A DNA stretch of 50,194 bases from Pseudomonadota bacterium (lineage in GTDB: Bacteria; Pseudomonadota; Alphaproteobacteria; JACQOE01): contig JACQOE010000074.1 of assembly GCA_016202695.1 (NCBI GenBank), positions 1 to 50,194 of the forward strand, given 5' to 3'. Both the position numbers and the translations under genes were made by a program. Position 1 is the stretch's first letter. Each line of letters begins with the position of its first letter. This document shows, piece after piece, positions 1-7,448 of the stretch. The notes beneath the pieces are model-generated. The model made no database searches. It was given only the letters and a program-made list of their open reading frames with translations, and was not told the DNA's origin.

Positions 1-59
1 CCTTCCATTCATACTGGCGGCGGCCGTTGAACGATGCGAAGGCATATTCCGCTTGTTTC
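1..59 (-). pseudogene. 3' part of a gene split by the IS1595 element (continues off the left edge)
   Basis: Read on the minus strand from the left copy of the target duplication, this stretch is open and encodes KQ-AEYAFASFNGRRQYEWK, in the same frame as the start region found right of the insertion sequence (1917-1974). Removing the element and one 8-bp duplication joins the two pieces into one uninterrupted frame. The RRxxEW(K) pattern resembles the start of small membrane proteins just before the first membrane helix, but only about 17 residues are visible, so I give no function. Seen: the open frame and the in-frame join. Inferred: that this was a real gene inactivated by the insertion. 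Confidence 0.6.
52..59. repeat. Left 8-bp target-site duplication
   Basis: CTTGTTTC directly abuts the left terminal inverted repeat and is repeated exactly at 1917-1924. Eight base pairs is the usual duplication length of the IS1595 family. Confidence 0.9.
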
Positions 60-82
60 GGCAATTATATACTTGAGATAAG
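60..82 (+). repeat. Left terminal inverted repeat of the IS
   Basis: These 23 bases begin GGCAATTATATACTTGAG and match the reverse complement of 1894-1916 at 22 of 23 positions. The single mismatch is G here against C on the right. Confidence 0.93.
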
Positions 83-91
83 CGACCGCAA

Positions 92-313
92 ATGATAGAT
101 GCTCCACCCGACAGGCCGGCGACAACCGAGGAAATCAAAATCACGCCCGAGATGATTAGGGTTGGCATCATTGAAATGCCCTCCCTCTACTCTCCGCGCG
201 AAGATGTAGAGGATGCGCTTGTTAGAATTTACCGTGCCATGGAGACGGCAAGGAGAATTTCGTTGGTTGCCGGTGGCACACCATCCGCCAATGTAGATCG
301 GCCAAGCGATTAG
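92..313 (+). CDS. Small passenger protein at the left end of the IS, 73 aa
   Basis: The frame starts 9 bp inside the left inverted repeat and reads inward. The product contains KITPEMIRVGIIEM followed by an acidic segment and DALVRIYRAMETAR, a pattern I associate with small uncharacterised rhizobial proteins (ITPEMI...G...IYRAM). The last 92 bases overlap the 3' end of the HEPN-like gene on the other strand, so both tails cannot have evolved independently. No good ribosome-binding site precedes the ATG; GATAAGCGA is the nearest purine-rich stretch. It might be expressed from a promoter in the inverted repeat or the flank. Function unknown; I am only moderately sure it is translated. Confidence 0.45.
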   Translation: MIDAPPDRPATTEEIKITPEMIRVGIIEMPSLYSPREDVEDALVRIYRAMETARRISLVAGGTPSANVDRPSD

Positions 314-749
314 ACAGCCTGCATAGCTTGCCGAAGTCTTTCTCAATTTCTTTAATCCGGACGAGCTTCTTTGATGCGGCTCTTTTGGTGCTGACGGCTT
401 CCTTGGAAGGCCAGTGCGTCAGCCATCGCCCGTGAACAACCTCATTTCTAAAGTTTGAATGCTTCTTGATCGCGTCGGCGCACTTCTTGGCGTCAGCCTG
501 TATCGCCTTATCGGCGATCTTGGTGCCAACGGCACTTTGCATGATGTCCGCTTTCGTCGGCACATGTGGTGAGGCCATGATCGCATCGACAACGAGCAGA
601 TTGATCCCGAGAGCGGTCATTACGACGCTCTCCATTTCCGATTCGATTAGGTTCCAAACCAAGATGTACGCGCCTATGAGTGCAATCTCATCCTGCGACA
701 GCGGGATATTGTATGCTGGCCCGATTGGCTGATTTTTCGTTTCGGTCAT
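222..749 (-). CDS. HEPN-like passenger protein with RNxxxH motif, 175 aa
   Basis: This uncharacterised protein is carried inside the insertion sequence. It looks mainly helical. Residues 17-55 form an amphipathic region rich in Leu, Ile and Glu (DEIALIGAYILVWNLIESEM). Residues 101-107 read RNEVVHG, which matches the R-x4-6-H signature of HEPN domains, in which Arg and His form the RNase active site, in its common RN-x3-H form. The ATG is at 749, and a small plus-strand frame begins 15 bp away in the other direction. HEPN proteins often act as toxins or as nucleotide-binding partners, but no recognisable MNT antitoxin lies in the element. The motif is seen; the HEPN fold and any RNase activity are inferred. 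A non-toxic family that merely shares the motif is possible. Confidence 0.7.
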   Translation of the reverse strand: MTETKNQPIGPAYNIPLSQDEIALIGAYILVWNLIESEMESVVMTALGINLLVVDAIMASPHVPTKADIMQSAVGTKIADKAIQADAKKCADAIKKHSNFRNEVVHGRWLTHWPSKEAVSTKRAASKKLVRIKEIEKDFGKLCRLSNRLADLHWRMVCHRQPTKFSLPSPWHGKF

Positions 750-763
750 GGTAGTCTCACGGA

Positions 764-922
764 ATGAGCAGGAACCAGAGTAACCATCTCGGCGAAGCTC
801 GGAAGATTATGGAGCGCCTTGTGCGGTTGCCGCCGCAACCCCACAAGGCCATGCCTAAGAAGGGCGACGCGCCAAGAGCCTCGCGACAACCTCGGCGGCG
901 GAAAGGGCGCGCCGCTTCTTAA
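764..922 (+). CDS. Small basic passenger protein in the IS, 52 aa
   Basis: The frame runs from ATG at 764 to TAA at 920-922 and overlaps the end of the convergent transposase gene by 4 bp. The product reads EARKIMERLVRLPPQPHK then MPKKGD and an Arg/Lys-rich tail. The first part resembles small uncharacterised proteins common in Rhizobiales (a helix with RxIxERLV, then PPxPH). The tail would favour binding to nucleic acid or another acidic partner. No strong ribosome-binding site is visible. It lies divergent to the HEPN-like gene with only 14 bp between the two start codons, so they could share control. Function unknown. Confidence 0.45.
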   Translation: MSRNQSNHLGEARKIMERLVRLPPQPHKAMPKKGDAPRASRQPRRRKGRAAS

Positions 923-1851
923 GCGGTCGCTTCCCGGTCAGGCTGTCGATACGTCAGTCGCTTGCCTTCCGCGCCCTTCATCATCTTTGCGGCGCGGCCT
1001 GCATCACTGACGCCGAGGCCCATGCGCTCATTGTAGCGGAAGTCGAACTCGGCGAGATAGCGCTTTAGGTGCTGTTGGCTGACGTGATGATAAGTGCCGG
1101 TGATCCCGCGCTTGAGGATCGAGAAGTAGTTTTCGACCGTGTTTGTGTGCCAGAAGTTGCCGCGCACGTATTCCTCGATCGAATGGTTGACGGTGCCGTG
1201 CCCGGCGAACTCTTCCCCGATCTTGGGGTAGATCACGCTCTCGTCGGTCATCAGGTACGACTTGCGCGATACTTGGGTGACGATGGCCTTGCGGAGGTTC
1301 TTGGCGTTGACCTTGGGGACGTGGGCGGAGCGGACCTTGCCCTCACGCTCGACCAGGGAGAATACGGCATCCTTCTTCGGGACGTGATACTTGCGGTTCT
1401 TAGCCTTGCCGCCGACATAGGTTTCGTCGGCTTCAACCACCTTGTTCACGCCGCCGAGTGGGCCACTCGCGTTCGGGCTCAGGTCGCGCATGGCCTCGCG
1501 AATCCGATGCGTCATGAACCAAGCGGTTTTGTAGGTCACGCCGAGCATCCGATGTAGCTGGTGGCTGGACATGCCCTTCTTGCTTGAGCCGAGAAAATGC
1601 GCCGCGAGCCACCACTTCGACAGCGGAATTTTGGAACGCTCAAAAACGGTGCCAACGGTCACGGTGAAATGGCCGGTGCAGTCGCCGCAATAGTAGAGGC
1701 CTGGACGATGCGATTTGCCCTGTATGCGACCGATCTTCTCCGTGCCGCCGCAATGCGGGCACACGGGACCATCGGGCCAGCGGACGGATTCAAGCGCCTC
1801 GCGGGCCTTGGTTTCGTCGGTGAAAATCGGGCTCTCGATATCGGCAGACAT
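919..1851 (-). CDS. IS1595-family (ISXO2-like) DDE transposase
   Basis: This 310-aa protein catalyses cut-and-paste movement of the surrounding element. An N-terminal zinc ribbon is visible as CPHCGG at residues 32-37 and CGDC at about 55-58. It is followed by a helix-turn-helix-like region (SSHQLHRMLGVTYKTAWFM) and the ISXO2-like catalytic domain: EADETYVGG gives the first Asp, MTDES the second, and HTNTVENYFSILKRG the Asn/Glu/Lys-Arg block typical of this family. The ATG at 1851 has AAGGAG 8 bases upstream. Length and motifs are complete, so the enzyme is probably active. The gene reads inward from the right inverted repeat. Confidence 0.95.
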   Translation of the reverse strand: MSADIESPIFTDETKAREALESVRWPDGPVCPHCGGTEKIGRIQGKSHRPGLYYCGDCTGHFTVTVGTVFERSKIPLSKWWLAAHFLGSSKKGMSSHQLHRMLGVTYKTAWFMTHRIREAMRDLSPNASGPLGGVNKVVEADETYVGGKAKNRKYHVPKKDAVFSLVEREGKVRSAHVPKVNAKNLRKAIVTQVSRKSYLMTDESVIYPKIGEEFAGHGTVNHSIEEYVRGNFWHTNTVENYFSILKRGITGTYHHVSQQHLKRYLAEFDFRYNERMGLGVSDAGRAAKMMKGAEGKRLTYRQPDREATA

Positions 1852-1893
1852 GTGGGTTTCTCCTTGTTGATCTTCATTCTACCGATAGCGCTT

Positions 1894-1916
1894 CTTATGT
1901 CAAGTATATAATTGCC
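1894..1916 (-). repeat. Right terminal inverted repeat of the IS
   Basis: Its reverse complement begins GGCAATTATATACTTGAC and matches the left end at 22 of 23 bases. It sits 42 bp upstream of the transposase start, so it may also carry or neighbour the transposase promoter. Confidence 0.93.
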
Positions 1917-1924
1917 CTTGTTTC
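1917..1924. repeat. Right 8-bp target-site duplication
   Basis: CTTGTTTC abuts the right inverted repeat and is identical to 52-59. Confidence 0.9.
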
Positions 1925-1974
1925 ATTAGAGCATCGAATTTTTCTTTCTGACTACAGTTATCTGAATCGGCCAT
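1917..1974 (-). pseudogene. 5' end of the gene split by the IS1595 element
   Basis: An ATG at 1974 on the minus strand is preceded by GGAG with 8 bases of spacing, a good ribosome-binding site. It opens the frame MADSDNCSQKEKFDALMKQ, which is cut at the insertion point and resumes in frame left of the element. The native gene lay downstream of the dapD-dapE-membrane protein run, 168 bp past its last stop, in the same direction. The sequence is less GC-rich than its neighbours. Only about 36 residues can be reconstructed, not enough to name a family. Transcription entering the element from the right could still translate the first 19 codons. Confidence 0.6.
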
Positions 1975-2076
1975 TCGTTGCGCTCCGGGCTAATGAACGG
2001 CTCAAATGCTCTGCCTGCACAGGCAAATTGTCCCCGTACGGTCTGCCGAAGAATCCATACTACGACGGTCCATAAG

Positions 2077-2108
2077 TTTCGGCGAATTAAACTCGGCGAT
2101 CGCCGAAA
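2077..2108 (-). other. Hairpin-forming inverted repeat downstream of the dap operon
   Basis: TTTCGGCGA at 2077-2085 pairs with TCGCCGAAA at 2100-2108 across a 14-base loop that itself contains CGGCGA. It lies 35-66 bp after the stop of the 2143-2715 gene. There is no T run, so it may mark a transcript end or protect a 3' end rather than act as a simple intrinsic terminator. The remainder of 1975-2142 shows nothing else I can name. Confidence 0.35.
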
Positions 2109-2142
2109 TCGGAAAGTTCGTTGCCGAACACGTCCGCGACCG

Positions 2143-2715
2143 CTACAGCATCCCGGCGGCGATGGCGTTGATCAGGATGCCGAGCAGGATGTCGACGGCC
2201 ACCACGATGCCGGCCTGACCCCCGTTCAGGTCGAGCGCGGTCCGAGCGATGAACCATTCGTAGTAGATAATGGCGAACGTCGCGATCAGGGTGGCGAACA
2301 TGCCGAGCCCTCCGGGAAGGACGCCGGCCGCGGTCATCACGGCGATCAGCACGAGGAGCGCCATCTGCAGTACGTTCGACCAGTTGAAGGCGACGATGAA
2401 GGCGAGGTAGCGCCCGCGCCGCTGCAGGGCGTCGGCGACGTAGTTCATGGCCAGGGGGAAGGCCACCCAGCCGGTGACGTAGGCGATCGACTGGAGGGCG
2501 AGGAACCGCGCCAAAGGGAAGTCGGGCCCGGCGCCCGAGAGGGCGAGGAGCTTGAGGAACAGGTAGCCGGGGGCGACGAAGAGGGCGGCGTAGAAGGACT
2601 TCCAGAAGCCCTCGATCGAGGCGTCGAAGAAAGCCATGCCGCCGGCGTCGCGGCAGGCGAGCCGCCAAGCCCCGAAGATGGCCGAAGCTGCCTCCTCTTT
2701 GGTAAGAGTCGCCAT
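2143..2715 (-). CDS. Conserved integral membrane protein downstream of dapE, 190 aa
   Basis: I do not recognise a named family. The protein begins with a soluble stretch of about 30 residues, then shows four to five hydrophobic segments (about residues 37-60, 70-95, 110-135, 138-158 and 170-188) and ends at the membrane, so it is an inner-membrane protein. The ATG lies 8 bp after the dapE stop, so it is almost certainly cotranscribed with dapD-dapE. A role in lysine/peptidoglycan precursor handling is suggested only by position. It has no visible transporter signature or catalytic motif. Confidence 0.8.
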   Translation of the reverse strand: MATLTKEEAASAIFGAWRLACRDAGGMAFFDASIEGFWKSFYAALFVAPGYLFLKLLALSGAGPDFPLARFLALQSIAYVTGWVAFPLAMNYVADALQRRGRYLAFIVAFNWSNVLQMALLVLIAVMTAAGVLPGGLGMFATLIATFAIIYYEWFIARTALDLNGGQAGIVVAVDILLGILINAIAAGML

Positions 2716-2723
2716 GGAAGCGC

Positions 2724-3923
2724 CTATTCGGCTCGCTTCGGCCGGGAGGCGAAGAACTCATCGAGCACGGCCCGGTAGATCTCGGTCAGCCGCTCGAGAT
2801 CGGCCAGCGGAACCCGCTCGTCGGCCGCGTGCATGGACTGGCCCACCAGCCCGAACTCGGCCACCGGGCAGACGCCGCGGATGAACCGCGCGTCCGAGGT
2901 GCCGCCGGTCGTGCCCAGCACCGGCGCACTCCCGGTGACCCGCTCGATCGCGCGCACCAGCACCTCGCTCAGGGGGCCGGGCGGGGTCAGGAACGCCTCG
3001 CCGGAGACCATGACCCTGAGCTCGTAGCGCGCACCGCTCGCATCGAAGGCCGCGCGCAGGCGCTCTTCGATCGAGGCCGCGGTGTGCAGGTCGTTGAAGC
3101 GGATGTTGAAGGCGGCGCGCGCTTCTCCCGGGATCACGTTCACCGTCGGGTTGCCGACGTCGATGGTGGTGACCTGGAGGGTGGAGGGCTCGAAGTCGGC
3201 GGTGCCGTCGTCGAGCGGCGCGGCGGCAAAGGGGGCGAGCATCGCGATCAGCCGGTGCACCGGGTTGTCGGCGCGGGCCGGATAGGCGGTGTGGCCCTGC
3301 CGGCCCTGGACCGTGAGCCAGCCGCTCATCGAGCCCCGCCGGCCGATCTTGACCATCTCGCCGAGGCGCTTGGGATTGGTGGGCTCGCCCACCAGGCAGG
3401 CGTCGAGCCGCTCGCCCCGCTCCTTGAGCCAGGCGAGCACCCGCGCCGTGCCGTCGAGCGCCTCGCCCTCCTCGTCGCCGGTAATCAGGACGCTTATCGA
3501 GCCGGCGGCGGGCCCGCGGCGCGCGGCGAGGAAGCGGGCGACGGCGGCGACGAAGCAGGCGATCGCCCCCTTCATGTCGCAGGCGCCGCGGCCGTAGAGG
3601 ACGCCGTCGCGGACCTCGGCGGCGAAGGGGTCGGCGCTCCACGCCTCTCGCGGGCCCGGCGGGACCACGTCGGTGTGGCCGGCGAAGCAGAAGTTGGGGG
3701 CGAGCCGGCCAAGGCGCGCATAGAGGTTCTCGACCGGCTCGCGCCCGCCCTCGCCGAAGCGCAGGCGATGGCACTCGAAGCCAAGGGGGCCGAGCGCGCG
3801 CTCGATCACCGCCAGCGCGCCGGCGTCGCGTGGGGTTACGCTGGGGCAGCGGACCAGCGCCTGGGCCAAGGCCAGCGGATCAGGAAGCGCCCGCTGGTCG
3901 GCACGGCGGCGAGTCGCGCTCAC
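2724..3923 (-). CDS. dapE: Succinyl-diaminopimelate desuccinylase
   Basis: DapE hydrolyses N-succinyl-LL-2,6-diaminopimelate to LL-diaminopimelate and succinate in the cytoplasm, giving lysine and the peptidoglycan cross-linker. The 399-aa product has the M20 zinc motifs in order: [11 protein letters not shown] (His/Asp), GRGACDMKG (bridging Asp), TGDEEGEA (catalytic Glu pair), and late [13 protein letters not shown] (zinc His). The dimerisation domain lies in between. The chosen start is a GTG at 3923 that overlaps the dapD TGA (GTGA), implying translational coupling. The open frame runs far upstream but only as dapD antiframe sequence. Length is slightly above the usual 375-395. Confidence 0.95.
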   Translation of the reverse strand: MSATRRRADQRALPDPLALAQALVRCPSVTPRDAGALAVIERALGPLGFECHRLRFGEGGREPVENLYARLGRLAPNFCFAGHTDVVPPGPREAWSADPFAAEVRDGVLYGRGACDMKGAIACFVAAVARFLAARRGPAAGSISVLITGDEEGEALDGTARVLAWLKERGERLDACLVGEPTNPKRLGEMVKIGRRGSMSGWLTVQGRQGHTAYPARADNPVHRLIAMLAPFAAAPLDDGTADFEPSTLQVTTIDVGNPTVNVIPGEARAAFNIRFNDLHTAASIEERLRAAFDASGARYELRVMVSGEAFLTPPGPLSEVLVRAIERVTGSAPVLGTTGGTSDARFIRGVCPVAEFGLVGQSMHAADERVPLADLERLTEIYRAVLDEFFASRPKRAE

Positions 3924-4777
3924 GTCCTGAGGAGCTCGTTGATCGAGGTCTTGGCCCGGGTGCGCTCGTCGACGCGCTTGACGATCACCGCGCAGTAGAG
4001 GCCGGGCCCGGGCCGGCCGTCGGGCATGGGCCTGCCCGGCTGGGTGCCCGGCACCACCACCGAGTAGGCGGGGACGCGCCCCTGGTGGACCTCGCCGGTC
4101 TCGCGGTCGATGATCCGGGTCGAGGCGCCGACGAAGACGCCCATCGACAGCACCGCCCCGGTCTCGACGATCACCCCCTCGGCGACCTCGCTTCGCGCGC
4201 CGATGAAGCAGTTGTCCTCGATGATCACCGGGTCCGCCTGCAAGGGCTCGAGCACGCCGCCGATGCCGGCCCCGCCCGAGACGTGGCAGTTCCGGCCGAC
4301 TTGCGCGCAGGAGCCGACGGTCGCCCAGGTGTCGATCATCGTCCCCGAGTCGACGTAGGCGCCGACGTTGACAAAGCACGGCATCAGCACCACCCCGGGC
4401 GCGACATAGGCCGAGCGGCGCACCACGCAGTTGGGCACCGCGCGGAACCCCGCCTCGCGGAAGCGTGCCGCGTCCCAGCCCAGGAACTTGGAGGGCACCT
4501 TGTCGAACCAGGGCGCACCCCCCTTGGCCGGATCGCCCGGGCCGCCCGGGATCGGGGTCGTGTCGGTGAGGCGGAACGAGAGCAGCACCGCCTTCTTGAG
4601 CCACTGGTTGACGCGCCATGTCCCGTCCGCCTTCTCGGCGACGCGCACCTTGCCGCGGTCGAGGAGGCCGAGGGCCGCCTCGACCGCGTCGCGCACCTCG
4701 CCCTTGCTCTGGGGGCCGAGGCCGTCGCGGCCTTCCCAGGCCCGGTCAATGACGGCTTGCAGACTGGCGCTGTCCAT
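3920..4777 (-). CDS. dapD: Tetrahydrodipicolinate N-succinyltransferase
   Basis: DapD transfers succinyl from succinyl-CoA to tetrahydrodipicolinate, the entry step of the succinylase route to diaminopimelate. The protein has an N-terminal helical domain (about residues 1-105) and a left-handed beta-helix made of hexapeptide repeats ([20 protein letters not shown], then [22 protein letters not shown]). I chose ATG 4777 because it gives 285 residues, the family's usual size, and begins with the typical xLQxxIDxAWE start; an in-frame ATG at 4825 would add 16 unrelated residues. The gene couples to dapE by a 4-base overlap and follows the HAD gene by about 70 bp. Confidence 0.95.
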   Translation of the reverse strand: MDSASLQAVIDRAWEGRDGLGPQSKGEVRDAVEAALGLLDRGKVRVAEKADGTWRVNQWLKKAVLLSFRLTDTTPIPGGPGDPAKGGAPWFDKVPSKFLGWDAARFREAGFRAVPNCVVRRSAYVAPGVVLMPCFVNVGAYVDSGTMIDTWATVGSCAQVGRNCHVSGGAGIGGVLEPLQADPVIIEDNCFIGARSEVAEGVIVETGAVLSMGVFVGASTRIIDRETGEVHQGRVPAYSVVVPGTQPGRPMPDGRPGPGLYCAVIVKRVDERTRAKTSINELLRT

Positions 4778-4847
4778 GGCGGGAATCCGGTTGGTCCGTG
4801 GCGGCGACGGGCGCGCGTTTGACAATGGGCCCGCGCCGAAGCCGCTG

Positions 4848-5537
4848 TCAACCGCCGCCCGGGCGGCGTCCCGCCGCCTCGAGCCAGCCGAGGAGGTCGT
4901 CGGTGGTGAAATGGATGTTCTCGGGGGCGGTGCCGGGATCGCCGAGGTTGCGCCCGGTGCGGAGCCAGACCGTGGTCATGCCGAGCGCCGCCGCCGGGCC
5001 CAGGTTCACCGCCCGGTCCTCGATCATCACCGCCGCCCCGGGCTCGATCCGATGGCGGTCGATCAGCACCCGGTAGGCGGCGGGCTCCGGCTTCGGCGCG
5101 AAGCCGGCGGCGACGATGTCGAAGATGGCATCGAACTGCCCGCTCACCCCGAGCCGGGCGAGAACCCGCTCGGCGTGCCGGATCGAGCCGTTGGTGAAGA
5201 CGATCTTGCGCCCGGCGAGGCCGGCCAGCGCCGCGGCGAGCCGCGGCGAGGGTTCAATCACGCCGAGGTCGATGTCGTGGACGTAGTCGAGGAAGGCGAG
5301 CGGGTCGATACGATGGCGCGTCATCAGGCCCTTGAGCGTCGTCCCGAATTCGCGGAAGTAGCGGCGGCGCAAGTCCTCGGCGTTGGCGCGGTCGAGACCG
5401 AGGAAGCCGCAGACATAATCGGTCATGCGCTCGGCCACCTGGGCGAACAGGTTCGAGGATGCGGGATAGAGGGTGTCGTCGAGATCGAAGATCCAGGCCT
5501 CGATCCGCCCCGGCAAATCCTTGTCCGGCCCGGTCAT
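4848..5537 (-). CDS. HAD-superfamily pyrimidine 5'-nucleotidase
   Basis: This 229-aa cytosolic phosphatase belongs to the pyrimidine 5'-nucleotidase (SDT1/YjjG-like) branch of the HAD superfamily. Motif I is FDLDDTLYP (nucleophile Asp, acid/base Asp), motif II FTNGS, motif III the Lys of FAPKPEP, and motif [11 protein letters not shown]. The cap region is helical (about residues 25-100). It likely dephosphorylates nucleoside monophosphates. In alphaproteobacteria this gene commonly sits just before dapD, as here. The start ATG 5537 directly precedes the conserved start of the domain; the long open frame upstream is a shadow of plus-strand genes. Confidence 0.88.
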   Translation of the reverse strand: MTGPDKDLPGRIEAWIFDLDDTLYPASSNLFAQVAERMTDYVCGFLGLDRANAEDLRRRYFREFGTTLKGLMTRHRIDPLAFLDYVHDIDLGVIEPSPRLAAALAGLAGRKIVFTNGSIRHAERVLARLGVSGQFDAIFDIVAAGFAPKPEPAAYRVLIDRHRIEPGAAVMIEDRAVNLGPAAALGMTTVWLRTGRNLGDPGTAPENIHFTTDDLLGWLEAAGRRPGGG

Positions 5538-5705
5538 GGGGGCGAGTCTTAGCGCCCCGCCCCGGGGAAGGCAAAGTCCCGGGCGGCCCGCGGCTGGCCT
5601 TGGGCGCCTCGCGCATGGCACAATCCGCGCCTGACGATGGAGAGCAGGCTTCGCCATGACCGGCGGTAACGCGGGCGCGCGCCGACGTCGCGCGCGGCAC
5701 GGGCC

Positions 5706-7394
5706 GTGAGCGCGGGGCGTCGCGGCGCCGGGAGCGCGCGGGGGCCGGGCGGGCGCGCCGATGTCCTGGCCCTCGACTCGACCGGCATCGATTCCTTTCC
5801 CGGCCCCGCCGTGGTCGTCCTCGCCGACGGCACGGTGGCGCGCGAGAACGCCGAGGCGGCGCGGCTCGCCGACGTGCTTCGCCGGGGCGCCGCGCCGGAG
5901 TTGCGGCTGACCGTCGAACAGGCGCTCGCCTCGCGGCGGCTTCGCTGCACCCTTCTCCGCCTCGAGGGGGAGCCGGCCAGCGTCTTCCTCGATCTCATCG
6001 TGCTGCCCGAATCCGACGGTCGGTCCGCCCTCATCCTCGGGCGCGACCTTTCGCTCGACGGACATCTTCGCGCGACCCTGGTCGAGTCGCGCCAGCGTTA
6101 CAAGGACCTGGTCGAAATCTCCAGCGACTTTGCCTGGGAGACCGCCGCCGACGGCACCTTCGCCTTCGTCTCGCCGCGTGGCGCATTGGGGTGGAAGCCG
6201 GCCGATCTCGTCGGGCGCGATGCCGCCGTCTTCATGGTCGGGGCGCCGGCGGGCGATTCTCCCTTTACTACGACCCGCCGCCTGGACGAGCTGGAGCTCC
6301 GCTTCCGGCGCGCCGACGGCGGAGTCGCCATCCTCGCCGCTTCCTGCGGGCCGGTGCTGGGGCGCGACGGGCGCTGGCTGGGGGCGCGCGGCGTGTGCCG
6401 CGACGTTACCATCGAGCGCGAGCGCGACGCGGCGCTCGCCCGGTCCCGCCACCGCGAGGCCCTGATCAATCAGATCGTACGGGCGACCCGCGACGAGGTC
6501 GAGCCGGCGAACATGCTCTCGGCCGCCGCCTCGGCCGCCGCCGGCGCGCTCGGGGCGCGGGGCTGCCAGGTCTTTCGCGCCGTCGGCGGCGGGTTCAAGC
6601 TTGCCGCGGACCATCGTGCGGCGGACTTGGCGGAGCCGGCGCTCGTCGTGCTCCAGGGCCTGGGGGACGCGGCCGAACTGCACCAGGCCGAGGTGGCCGG
6701 GCACCGCCTTCTCGCCACCCTCACCCGCCAGAAGGGGCAGGTGAACGGCGCGGTCTGCCTGTGGCGCGAGGCGCCGCTCGGCCCCTGGGGCGAGGATGAC
6801 GCGGGCCTCCTCGTCGAGGTTGCCAACCAAATCGGGATCGCGATCGAGCAGATCTCGAATCACGAACACATCGTCGAGCTCTCGCGCACCGACGCGCTCA
6901 CCGGGCTTCTCAACCGCCGCGCGTTCTTCGCCGACCTTGCCCGGCGCTTCGCCCGCCTCGAGCGCGACGGCGAGCCGGCGGCGCTGGTCTATGTCGATCT
7001 CGACAACTTCAAGCTGGTCAACGACATCCACGGCCACAAGCGCGGCGACGAGGCGCTGTTGGCGCTGACCCGCATCCTCAAGGGTGGTAGCCGGTCGCGC
7101 GACCTTCTCGCCCGGCTCGGCGGCGACGAGTTCGCGCTTTGGTTCGAGTACGTCGATGAGGCTACGGTGCGCGAGCGGGCCGAGCGTTTGCTGGCGGAAA
7201 GTCGGCGCCTTGCAGTCTTCTCGGGCGATCCCGCCCGCCCGCTCGGGGTTTCGCTTGGAATCGCCATTTACCGACCCAACGTGGGCGAGAGTCTGGATGC
7301 CCTCTTGGCGCGCGCCGACGCGGCGATGTATGACATCAAGCGCGGGGGCAAGGGTAATTATCGCGTCGCGCCGTCGGCCAAGAGGGCCGGCTAG
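5706..7394 (+). CDS. PAS-GAF-GGDEF diguanylate cyclase
   Basis: This 562-aa protein makes cyclic di-GMP from two GTP. After an N-terminal region with a weak PAS-like character (1-120) there is a PAS domain (about 125-245, RYKDLVEISSDFAWETAADG), a GAF-like region (250-390) and a GGDEF domain (395-555). The active-site motif GGDEF is intact near residue 472, and RSRD five residues before it is a complete product-inhibition I-site, so the enzyme should be active and feedback-controlled. No membrane segment is seen, so it senses a cytosolic signal. Start is GTG 5706. It is followed 54 bp later by the DUF2336 gene; the pair interrupts the otherwise minus-strand argB-dap block. Confidence 0.9.
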   Translation: MSAGRRGAGSARGPGGRADVLALDSTGIDSFPGPAVVVLADGTVARENAEAARLADVLRRGAAPELRLTVEQALASRRLRCTLLRLEGEPASVFLDLIVLPESDGRSALILGRDLSLDGHLRATLVESRQRYKDLVEISSDFAWETAADGTFAFVSPRGALGWKPADLVGRDAAVFMVGAPAGDSPFTTTRRLDELELRFRRADGGVAILAASCGPVLGRDGRWLGARGVCRDVTIERERDAALARSRHREALINQIVRATRDEVEPANMLSAAASAAAGALGARGCQVFRAVGGGFKLAADHRAADLAEPALVVLQGLGDAAELHQAEVAGHRLLATLTRQKGQVNGAVCLWREAPLGPWGEDDAGLLVEVANQIGIAIEQISNHEHIVELSRTDALTGLLNRRAFFADLARRFARLERDGEPAALVYVDLDNFKLVNDIHGHKRGDEALLALTRILKGGSRSRDLLARLGGDEFALWFEYVDEATVRERAERLLAESRRLAVFSGDPARPLGVSLGIAIYRPNVGESLDALLARADAAMYDIKRGGKGNYRVAPSAKRAG

Positions 7395-7448
7395 GGGCGA
7401 CGCCGAAGGGCCGGCGTCCCCGTCCCCTTCTAGCCATACGGACGACCC

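Larger units (their letters stand above)
60..1916. mobile_element. Complete IS1595-family insertion sequence with passenger genes
   Basis: The element is bounded by terminal inverted repeats starting GGCAATTATATACTTGA and flanked by an exact 8-bp direct repeat, so both ends are defined to the base. Its 1857 bp are longer than a plain IS1595 element, which needs only about 1 kb. The extra room holds a HEPN-like gene (222-749) and two small plus-strand frames (92-313 and 764-922). The transposase (919-1851) is intact and reads inward from the right end. Base composition is clearly more AT-rich than the rest of the window, consistent with transfer from elsewhere. Perfect duplications and an undamaged transposase suggest a recent insertion. 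Confidence 0.93.

Noticed and set aside
2724-4619. A 631-codon frame suggesting an N-terminally extended DapE
   Set aside because: The extension is a shifted frame of dapD. The GTG at 3923 overlapping the dapD stop explains the real start.
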